From Paraphysoderma sedebokerense (taxonomy: Eukaryota; Blastocladiomycota; Physodermatomycetes; Physodermatales; Physodermataceae): DNA of 64,000 nucleotides. Location: assembly GCA_025602915.1 (NCBI GenBank), contig JAHLJZ010000005.1, forward strand, positions 1 to 64,000, written 5' to 3'. Under the pieces are notes generated by a model. It saw nothing but the letters and a program-made list of their open reading frames with translations. It was not told the origin of the DNA and searched no databases. Of the stretch, positions 1 through 8,615 are shown piece by piece. Positions within the stretch are counted from its first letter, which is position 1, and each line of letters starts with the position of its first letter. Made by a program: the position numbers and the translations under genes.

Positions 1-46
1 AACCTAACCTAACCTAACCCTAACCTAACCTAACCTAACCTAACCT
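1..46. repeat. Telomeric repeat tract, (AACCT)n
   Basis: The window opens with eight copies of the 5-mer AACCT and one 6-mer variant AACCCT (16-21). This is the C-rich strand of a TTAGG-type telomere, with the chromosome end to the left. Unique sequence starts at about 47. The tract is short, so it may be only the assembled edge of a longer telomere. Confidence 0.85.
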
Positions 47-47
47 A

Positions 48-571
48 AGTGCTAAGCGCACATCAGAAGATGTTAGCTGGCTTCAAGATGAGAGCCTAAT
101 CCATGAGATTGATGTCTCCTCTGAAGAAGAAAGTCCTTTGCCAGATAAATACATGCTTATGCTGGAGAGACTCGAAGAACAATGGAAAAAAAAACATTTG
201 AAGGAAAAGAATGCCCTCTTGGACGAAATTGAGCTTCAAATAATTTATGTGGAGGGAAATAAAATTAATTTTGTAACCTAACCTAACAGAGCAAACTTAG
301 GTCACAACTTCAGAGCAAACAAGTTTTAGGTCACAACTTCACATATTCCATATCCTTGGAGAATATGGTCCAATTTTAGGTCACTTAGCGGTGTCACCAA
401 CAACTACACTTTCCTGGTCAGGACGAAATTGAGCTTCTTGAAGCAAGACTATCTGATGCTAAGGATGAAACTGTGAATATGGAGAATACTCTCAAAGATA
501 TTCAGAATTGGCAGAGCAAACTTAGGTCACTGCTCACTCCGGCTGGGGAACCTGATGGCGTGGGAACGTAA
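48..571 (+). pseudogene. Coiled-coil gene fragment interrupted by a 200-bp insertion
   Basis: A charged, helix-rich reading frame runs from the telomere junction to about 237 and resumes from 421 to a stop at 569-571. It is not recognised by family. The two parts share the 17-mer ggacgaaattgagcttc (221-237 and 421-437), exactly 200 bp apart. This is what an insertion with a target duplication, or a local copy event, would leave. The 5' end is lost at the telomere. The protein-coding quality (acidic, Glu/Lys/Leu-rich) is visible; any function is not. Confidence 0.45.
274..287. repeat. Interstitial telomere-like motif
   Basis: TAACCTAACCTAAC lies inside the 200-bp inserted block. It is joined directly to a 19-mer (287-305) that recurs at 512-530. 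The junction of telomere motif and local sequence suggests a past broken end or a template switch. Confidence 0.7.
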
Positions 572-799
572 TGCCGGACAACTGGGAACTGCTTGTTTGT
601 AGGACTAAGGTGGAAAGCGAAGGGATATAAAGAGATATATATCAAGTCGTTCATTGTCTATATTTTCATCTAGTATTACATTATGTACCCGCACAAACAC
701 TGTATTAATACCACGGCAAGTCTGTTTCACTCATCCAAAGGGTGGGTGAGATTTCAAACAGAGGAATTTGTACAAGGACAATAAAACCCCTTTAATATG

Positions 800-814
800 C
801 CTAACCTAACCTAA
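800..814. repeat. Interstitial telomere-like motif
   Basis: CCTAACCTAACCTAA is a second internal telomere-like tract, in the same orientation as the terminal one. It lies just upstream of the first subtelomeric gene. The rest of 572-917 shows no gene that I can support. Confidence 0.7.
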
Positions 815-917
815 GTTTTTTGGATAAGTTGGCCATAGACTCATCATTTACTCCATTTTTATTAGCTTGCATTTCCATATACAGTTGCCTCTACACGATC
901 ACGTACATGGTCCCACA

Positions 918-2520
918 ATGTCAAATTATCTTGTTTCTCGGAAAATATTCGAAATGACGATTAAAAATGGAAAAATGAACAATGTTGATGACAGCTTCCT
1001 CCAAACGATCGGGTACTCGTTTCGTATTGATCTTGTGCAAAGGATAAACAGAATGAAGCGTCAGCTGTATCCTAACCGAGCAGAAGAGTTTCCAGTATTA
1101 CCGCCAGATAGTAACGTTGGGGACGAAGTTTTTGGGTTAGAATATTTTTGCAGGTTGAGAAATCAAAATTTTGATACTAGTGTAGTACGAGTCGTGCTTA
1201 CTATTATGTTAATCCTCTCATCCGTGATGTTTAACACCTTTCAACAGGAAACCGCACTATCCCAAGAAATGTTTGGTCAAATTTTCAACCACAACTTTGA
1301 AAGTCAAAATACGCCTTCTACTGCCGTGGCTGCAGAACCAACCGAACTCCCTATCACACAGCCAGTCTCGACCTCAGATGTATTCGTTGCCGAAACTGAC
1401 AATGAACCAGATACTAACACCGAGGTAGGGGAGTCAATCCGACAACTTCGTGTTGCTGAATCTGAAGTGCCCGGATCAAACTGTGGGGAATTGTCGACTG
1501 CTACCAACCAGACAACACCTATTGCAGGAACCAATCCCGCAACTTCATGCTTCAGTCCGCGACAACCCCTTGTTGACAAACCAGTTCTTCCATCCACAGA
1601 AGAGTTGAGTCTTCTCATCGCCCTTCTCCGAATCTTTGGTTGGAATGAAGAAGATGATTGGGAAACTATAGCGTTCAAATGGAATCAGATTGTGAATCTC
1701 AACATATTCAGTGAGTCTGTTGCTTCCTGTGCCATAATCTAACCATTGCATGTAATCAACTGACAGTTTCTTCTCAGATAACATCAATTCAAGAGACGGA
1801 GTTATCCTAAAGTCCGTGCTGTATACACTTGCGGAAAAGTGCCTGTCTAATGACTTTGGTCCCCTGACGATTTCTGGAAGTCATTCCTTTCAGAGTGATT
1901 TTGCGATCAGCGCCTTCAAAGTTCAAGCTGCTTCAAGAGTCTATGCATTGAGAATTGCCAAATGTTGATTGTTGGGCGAGGAATGAGTGAGGCATTTAAA
2001 GCGCTGATAAAGATTAATAAGTGGAGATCCAACCGAGCCGACTGGAATGAAGCGTCCATGGTGTGGACTCGACTGGTCAAATCGGGTCATTTCGGCAAGT
2101 TCTCATACTGACGTTACATTTTGGAGATAAGTTTAAATTAACAAAATAACCTTCTACAAAGGGCAATGCCTTCCTAAAACAGCAGAAGGATTGAAACAGC
2201 ATGCTCAACAAATTGAAAATACAGTTGATCGCACGCATGAGCTGCTGTACCCAAATGCAGCCCCTTCAACATTATTTACCATCCCTGCTGCCCGACGTCA
2301 GTCTGGGCGCCGTAATGCATGTCGTCGATGTAATGTGTCCGAAGGGCATAAGGTCTCAGTTTGCGCTGACGGTATAGAGCGAAGTGGGAAAAGATACCAT
2401 TTGGGGAAGTACAATGGAAAGGGAAAGAGCGAACATTTCCGTTTTATGCAGAGCGCGACATGGAACCCGATATCGTTCAGAGTGGCGAAAAAGACAGCAT
2501 GAACGCTGGGAAAAGGAAGA
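918..2520 (+). CDS. Unrecognised subtelomeric multi-exon gene with repeated Trp motif
   Basis: Exon 1 begins at the ATG at 918 and reads to 1710. A good intron follows (1711-1777, GTGAGT to TTCTTCTCAG), and the frame stays open to about 1965. Further coding-like pieces occur at 1983-2090 and 2170-2500, but I cannot join them confidently. The end of exon 1 (LLRIFGWNEEDDW...) and the piece at 1983 (ALIKINKW...ADW) share a spacing of Trp, Asp-Trp, Trp and Phe, like two copies of a repeat of about 34 residues. The first resembles a Myb/SANT helix in Trp spacing only. RQLYPN (exon 1) and ELLYPN (about 2240) also echo each other. A hydrophobic stretch around residue 90 could be a membrane segment. 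No family recognised; the gene may be decayed. Confidence 0.4.
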
Positions 2521-2696
2521 TAAAGGTCAACCAGTTCGAAAGCGAAAAAAGGAGGAATAATGAATAAATTGGGACAACGGAGATGAAACTTCAAAATTCG
2601 CAAGTTGGATAGTCAGTGCAACCTATACTATGTCACATTATATGAAAATACAGTTTATTATGATCCAACTCTATGAAATTTATTGTCCAGGTAGCG

Positions 2697-2770
2697 GCCT
2701 GCTCCGCAGGCATCTATCTTACTTCGAGAAGTCCGCTCCGCGGCCTTCTCAAAAATTTCCTGCTCCGCAG
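2697..2770. repeat. Cluster of three GC-rich hairpins with TCC loops
   Basis: Three stems share the loop TCC. They are GCCTGC-TCC-GCAGGC (2697-2711), GAGAAG-T-CCGC-TCC-GCGG-C-CTTCTC (2726-2750) and CCTGC-TCC-GCAGG (2759-2770, plus one base). The 13-mer CCTGCTCCGCAGG occurs twice. Surrounding sequence is AT-rich upstream and becomes GT-rich to about 2880. No protein-coding function is apparent. They resemble in style the GC-rich hairpin elements known from fungal mitochondrial DNA, but that relationship is inference. Confidence 0.6.
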
Positions 2771-3517
2771 GTGATGTCGGGGCCATGCTGTGTTAGGGTT
2801 CGTGTTTGCGTTCGGAGTTGTGTTCGAGTTCGGCGTCGGCCTAACGTTAGACCTTACGTTAGTGTTCGGGCACGCGCTCCGCAGCTCGAGCCGCCACCGC
2901 GTTTTATCTTCCTGTCAACCCTTTTCATTGCTCGGCAATTTGGCATTGATGATTCAGTGTTTTGAGTGCATCAGACAAGTGACAATCACTTAGGAATTTC
3001 TTTGCTCTAAATCTATCCATGCAGTTTGCTTTACACTTAGCTGCAGCTGATGACTAGCTTTGAATTACGGTGCTGTTGTCTGTAACCTAGAAATATATCG
3101 CTCACTGTAAACTTCAGTGGGTACTTTGAGGCGTAAAACTTCAGCCGAATGTACTTCGCCTACTTGTGATTCCGCTGTGATTCGCCCAGCTCTACGGACG
3201 CCCTACTTCAAATACGGTCACTACTTTGAATTAACCACCAACGAAGAGGACCCTAGGCAACCCAGGCTTTGACGGTTCGATATCATCGACATGTTATCTT
3301 CAAAAGCTTCTTCAGCCTGCGGACCATATCATCCACTGTATAATGCATCTTCTGCCCTAGAGCTTTATCCCAAGCTAGTTAGTGAGTTTTATCTCCGTCA
3401 TGTCCTCGCACACTTGTGTCACTAATTTATGAGGATGACTGATGTTTCGCATTTGGACCAGTTGAACAGGGGAAGCAGCACGAATATTGTCAGGTATTTG
3501 GGACTGACGGTCGGCGT

Positions 3518-4283
3518 ATGAAATTTTCAAATGTCCCAATTATATCTGTAAAGAAAAGCCTCGGTATGTCTGTTGATTTTCAGCATTTTATTTCAGACGA
3601 ATTAACTGGTGTCACAGATATGGATGGTGGATTGCTGTTCCTCAATCAAGAAGGAGTTGAGATGGCGTCTGTACACCTAATCACAATATCCAGCGAAGGC
3701 CAAAAGTCACGGAAAGTTCATAGATTTGCCCGACGGTTAGAGATGAAACCAGAAACAGTTGGATTTTTTGAAGAAATCAAAACCCGTAACTCCATTGAAA
3801 TTAGAAGTTTGTATTTCATTCCTGGTGTGTGCCAGAGAGTCTTATCTTACGAGCCTCTGTCTTAAAGTTTGCGATTCCAACAGTGAAATTTTATATGTGA
3901 TTACGGGAAATAGAACATCGTACGTGCGACACACCATGCTTCTTTTTCTATTCTTCTTACTCTGATATTCAACTGCTTTTTTAGTGGCGATTCAAAGTTT
4001 CGCATTAGACAAAAAAGGCCTACTGGGGACGAAGTTGGTTCCATCAGCAAGACATTCGCGGGTGTTTTCCAGAAAAGTATGTTAGGATCCTTGGAACTAG
4101 TGATAGAATTTCCAAAAGGTAATCGCTTATTTGTACTGTAAAATGAAACCCCTTTCTTATGCTATTGCTTTAGATACGAATTCGGACCAACGAGCTCTAC
4201 TTCTTGCCGCTGCAGTTACCACAGATATACTAGCTAACACGGTCACTCCGTCGCCGCTGTTGTTATGTGCGGCGGTGTGTTAA
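3518..4283 (+). CDS. LURP-one-related / scramblase-fold protein (3' part)
   Basis: Exons 3518-3824, 3868-3919, 3985-4118 and 4174-4283 join with consistent phase through introns of 43, 65 and 55 nt. The product carries repeated strand-turn units typical of the tubby C-terminal/LOR/scramblase fold: VTDMDGGLLFLN, VCDSNSEILYVI, FRIRQKRPTGDEVGSISKTF. It ends with a hydrophobic helix (ALLLAAAVTTDILAN) after an acidic residue, as in that fold. Family members bind membranes or phospholipids; the exact role here is unknown. The coding frame is already open upstream (FGTDGRR before the ATG at 3518), so at least one 5' exon is missing from this model and the true start is undetermined. Family call from motif pattern only. 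Confidence 0.5.
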
Positions 4284-5415
4284 CCTGAAACCAAATGCTA
4301 ATCAGTTTGGATGAAGTCTCAAATGTTTTTGATCTAAATTACCCAACAAGAAATATTTTTATTGGTAGAGTTACTGTAATGAAAATTGGCAGAATACTAA
4401 ATTGGAATCTTAGATGAAATATCAACAGCAGTGCGACAAAAAATGAAAATCAACTAGGAAAGTCAACATTGAAACTAATACCGCTCCACTGTGGGTGGAA
4501 GTGTTATCTGGATTGTTAGGTTGGAAGAAGCAGCAATATATTGTTATCAAATGTAGTTTAATAAAAGTCAGGGACTCGGACGGCAGACAAAAGCGTGCAG
4601 TTGAAGTAAGGTCTATGACAGACTAATATATATATATAGGTTAGTGGCTATTCGTTGAACTCATATTTTCGGATATTTTCAATGTATTTCTAGTATTTTT
4701 GTATTTAAAGAGTGCCAGCCAACAAATCCCGACTCCAAGCTTGATTGTTGCATTTTTGACTTCAGTTCCCTTTTCTCACCTTCCATTCATGCTGAGAATT
4801 TGCGAGGAAGGGTACATAGAGCAGCAGCAGAAATTGAACAAGTGCTCTCTACATAGGTGGCAGAAGTACAACGAACAACGGACTGTAAGTTAAGGGGCCG
4901 AAGCTCTGCTGCAGCTAGTCAAACGAGCGCGGAAGTCTGTACAATGTATTGCCCCTGCCCTGTAACTTGAGGCCTCGAACAAAACAGCAGACTACATCAA
5001 TCATCATACGGCGCAGTAACCCTATACTTTTTCCTGTTTTCACACATGCCCTGACCGTCACAGTGGTACACTAACTTGTGAGTACATCAAACTTATGTCG
5101 ACTGTTCAGTATTGACAACTTAGTTCTCTGCAGAATGAATTGCTACCGCTCACGGTGACGAATGACAGGGGTCAGGGGATATCTGCATCCAAGGGCCCAG
5201 GTATTGATTGATATACGCAATTCAGCTCCTGGCTTCAGGGATCACAGAGCGGACAAATATCTGCCATAATGCCCCTTTTTTTCACGACCAAGGTTATTTC
5301 AACCCATGTTCGCCGGAATTAAGCGCTCACCATCCTTTGCAACCAGCACCAAACGCAGTTTCTCTTCTCTCTGGGATTGCTTTCTCCTTGTTCAATACTT
5401 TCTCTGACGTTAGTC
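4284..5415. other. Intergenic, no supported gene
   Basis: About 1.1 kb between the LOR-type gene and the membrane protein gene. It has short AT-rich tracts (for example TATATATATATA near 4626) and only short frames without recognisable features. Confidence 0.5.
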
Positions 5416-6233
5416 ATGGCTACCGCGTGCGCATTAATCACGGCTCAACGTATCGCTATGGGGGGAGTTTTTGCTGGGATGGTGTCAAATTGCTTTCTCA
5501 AGATTGTTACGGACCCCGACTTCCATGAATATAGAAAGAACCGTGTTCTTTACGCTACTCTTTTGATTGGCTCTGCGTCTTGCGTTGCGGCGTCTTTCAC
5601 AAATTTGGCAATTCAAATACCGGAATACAAGACAAGTCAACTTATTTTACAAGTGCATTAGGCTGGATTATATCTTCATTCACGTTTTATTCGATATTGT
5701 TTGAACGAGCGGTTGCAGTAGTTCGCGGTTTTTCAATTGTCTCACCAAAGACATTACACGTAATTCGTCATATCGGCCCAATTGTACTTGTAATTCCCCA
5801 TATGATTTACAGCGTGTATGTTTTCGACCTTAGACTTGGAAGTAACGATGCCAGAAGTGCTTTAACAAACGTCGGTACCATCATTTTCGTCATCGCGAAT
5901 TTTGTCTTTTCGGTCTCATTCATACATAAGTTGGCCGCCAAACGTTCTGAAAGCCATTCAAAGTTTATTCGTAACCGTAAGTATGAAGCAGGAAATTTAT
6001 TATTTAATACTTTCGCTTCATTTGCTTTAATTATTATAAACATTGCGAGTTTCGCGATTCCATTACCCGAGCAGCACCCATTGTTCGGTGCCTTTCATAA
6101 TTTGATTAGTGCACTTGTGATGATAAATTTATTTAAAGACTATATCTTTGTTACTCGTCAAGTATCGAAGGAAATTCTTTCGACTAAAATTACTTGTTCT
6201 GCTGGGGGAGCACAACAAACTCTGCAGCCCTAA
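5416..6233 (+). CDS. Multi-pass membrane protein (about 7 TM), frame jump at 5636-5661
   Basis: From the ATG at 5416 a hydrophobic frame (MATACALITAQRIAMGGVF...) reads to about 5640. A second frame from about 5640 to 6233 carries five or so further membrane helices and ends in a polar tail. Together they make one protein of about 263 residues. The frames can be joined by removing 26 nt (5636-5661, GTCAAC...TTAG; summed length 792, divisible by 3) or by a one-base shift, which would keep TYFTSALGW in line. A 26-nt intron would be far shorter than the others here, so an indel (real or assembly) is equally possible. Family not recognised; the topology suggests an integral membrane protein with its last segment near residue 240. 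Confidence 0.55.
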
Positions 6234-7040
6234 AAGGGCAGTAGGATGTAACTGCCGAACTGGATGTTGATTGTTGACAAATTGATATTGATTGCGAACT
6301 TTCCCTTGAGTAGCCATTTTTAGTAGCCATTTTTAGTAGCGACCTAATCAATAGGATTAGTTCTTATGTTTTTGTTGGATGCTTTTTGCGTGTATTGATA
6401 TATGGAATGTCGAGTCAAATATTTATACCTGATCCCCTCAATTTGTCAGGATTTAGTGGTATAACGTTTCGCGTGGGCCAGTAGATTTCGCGCATGTTGA
6501 TCCTTTTATTAAATAAACTCAAGTCTTTTATGGGTTGGTTTTTATATTGTTGTGTGCCGATAATGAATACATGTAAATTGGTTCCTTCGTTGTTTAAACT
6601 GATTGATGTTGTCGTCGCGCCATAATATGTCTAGGAAGGTGTCCAACAAATATGAGCTACTGTAATGGTAGTAAGACTAGTCAGTTGTCAATAGGATTTC
6701 TCTATCAATGGGTTAGCTTGTATTTCTCTAGTCAGTGTCGGTCACTCGGGGCAATTTGAACTTGTAGGACAGGAAACTGATATTTAAATTACTGAACACG
6801 GCTATTATGATCAATTCGAATTGTTCAATCGCAGAGTATCTATGAGGCCAAGCTCTTATGCAACGTAATAAAAGTGATTCCGGAGACCTTGTTTGGGTAA
6901 AATACTCAAAAATGGGTAATTCTGCCGCGCGGTGGTGTACGACGCCAAACCTCGACGAATTTTCTGCAAAACTGCACAAAGTATTAACTTCGTATATTGA
7001 TTCATTAACATTATAGCATAGAAATCTCACAAAAATAAAA
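6234..7040. other. Intergenic, no supported gene
   Basis: About 0.8 kb. It holds a two-copy tandem repeat, AGTAGCCATTTTT, near 6311-6337. A 100-codon frame on the minus strand (6728-7030) has no recognisable features and is not called. Confidence 0.5.
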
Positions 7041-7143
7041 TGCTCCCGGCGAGGTTCGAACTCGCGACCTCCGCGTTACCCGGATGTACAGCATACATGA
7101 GAATGTATAAGCACGGCGCATTAAACCACTTTGCTACGGGAGC
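7041..7143 (-). tRNA. tRNA-Ile (UAU) with 29-nt intron
   Basis: On the minus strand the acceptor stem GCTCCCG pairs with CGGGAGC, and the T arm is GCGAG-TTCGAAC-CTCGC. The anticodon stem CCGTG pairs with CGCGG around the loop CTTATA + A, giving anticodon UAU. An intron of 29 nt (7077-7105) follows the base 3' of the anticodon, the canonical position. Yeast tRNA-Ile(UAU) has almost the same anticodon arm and is also intron-containing, which supports the identity. It reads the rare AUA codon. Confidence 0.9.
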
Positions 7144-7330
7144 TTGATGCCCCAGGCCTGTAATAAATCACTAGACTGTAAACCACATTATCACTAGGAC
7201 CTAACCCCTAACGATATGTCTTCAGCATCAAAACCAGGCGTGAACAAATATCTAACGATTACGGAGACAAAGAAATATATACTACAAAACCACTCGTATT
7301 ATACAACTCACTATGGAATTTTGATTAACA

Positions 7331-8104
7331 TCATTTCCCTACCGGTTCTGGCGACTCTTCCAATTCAGTTTCAGCCAGATTGAGTTGATCGCTCTCACCC
7401 TCTTCTAACTCTTCCTCGTCTACAGACATATTTTTGAGTATCATGTCAACGATTTTGGAATGACCACCCTGTTCAGCCTCATACAATGCTGTTCTACCGG
7501 CGTCGTTTTTTATCTTTATGTGTATACCAAGTTAGATCATAAGAGTAGTGAGGGTTTCCCAAGTGACATTTTCCTCACCGTGATATCAGCTCCATTCTCA
7601 ATTAACAATTCAGCTGTCTCTATTTGGCCGTTGAGGCAACACCAGTGTAGGGCTGTATTACCAGTATTATTGGTTTCATTGATGTCGAAAGGACTGAGGT
7701 ATTGTAATATGAACTTCACGATATCTACAATCTCGTAAGGGCCGATAGAAGTAAGTCGGGTAAATCAGCATGAAATCCTTACCAGTATGCCCATTGGCGC
7801 TGCTCATATGTAAGGCCGTATTGCCAAAGTCATCCTTGCAGATTAAAAGTGTGCGGACAGCAACATCAGGGTGAGTGCTACGGTATTGCTGAATCAATGC
7901 TTGTAGTTCTTCTATCTCGCCATATCTGGCGCATGCCACTGACTCTGCTACGTCAAAATTTTCAGGGCTTGCGATCATTGTCGAGGGTCCTCGGGAGTTG
8001 CAAGTGAATGCATCCAAGGGCATTAGAATGGGCTGTTTAGAGTCACGTGCATTGCCTGTTCTTGTTGCTAGGCAGCCGTAACCTTCTCCGTCCCGAGTCG
8101 ACAT
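7331..8104 (-). CDS. Ankyrin-repeat protein, YAR1-like
   Basis: Three exons (8104-7783, 7724-7579, 7513-7331) with introns of 58 and 65 nt give 216 residues. Two clear ankyrin repeats (DDFGNTALHMSSANGH and NTGNTALHWCCLNGQ), then a weaker third (NDAGRTALYEAEQGG), are followed by an acidic tail. Length and layout match yeast Yar1, which chaperones ribosomal protein uS3/Rps3 on its way to the nucleus and small subunit. The acidic C-terminal tail fits binding of a basic ribosomal protein. The start ATG is only 30 bp from the divergent start at 8135, so the two genes must share a very short promoter. Alternative: another small ankyrin protein. Confidence 0.7.
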
Positions 8105-8134
8105 TAAAATTCACTCGAAGCCCGACAACACACG

Positions 8135-8479
8135 ATGAGCGCAAATTATGTCCCTCTCCAACGCAGCGATGACTTTCGTCATGAATACATTGCCAAGATG
8201 AGAACAGAGTACTATAATAGTCTCCCGTGGTAATCCTCTCACCATCTATTATCAGTTTGGTATTCCCTGTGGCCTGACAAACCTTACATTCAAAGGTATC
8301 AGAAAATCGACGGATGTGCTTTCACAAAGGTTTGTATCTACCGAATTTCAATTACTCTGTTCATTATAAACTAATGAATTTAATCACTGCTTATCATTCA
8401 GATTATCATATTCATAGTGATATTCTGCTGGATCCTATTTGTGGTGTACACTGTTTATACCTTTAACCCGCCGCATTAA
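8135..8479 (+). CDS. Small single-pass membrane protein (78 aa)
   Basis: Three small exons (8135-8219, 8256-8329, 8402-8479) sum to 237 nt and give a 78-residue protein. The N-terminus is polar (MSANYVPLQRSDDF). The middle has WYSLWPDKPYIQRY. One long hydrophobic helix (IIIFIVIFCWILFVVYTVY) lies near the C-terminus, followed by TFNPPH. Intron 2 (72 nt) is ordinary; intron 1 would be only 36 nt (GTCTCC...TATCAG) and is the least certain part. The tail-anchored layout suggests an ER or mitochondrial membrane protein; no family recognised. It is divergent from the YAR1-like gene, with 30 bp between start codons. Confidence 0.5.
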
Positions 8480-8615
8480 TCTCATGATATATTCCGAGGA
8501 CATATGATGTATATATTGTACAGCTTTCGACCTATCAGAAACAGCATTAGAAATGATAATATATTGATTACGACAGTGATATCTACAGCTACGTATCTAC
8601 CAATGGCCCACCCAT

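Noticed and set aside
6728-7030. 100-codon frame on the minus strand next to tRNA-Ile
   Set aside because: No signal peptide, motif or splice support; length is within chance for AT-rich intergenic DNA.
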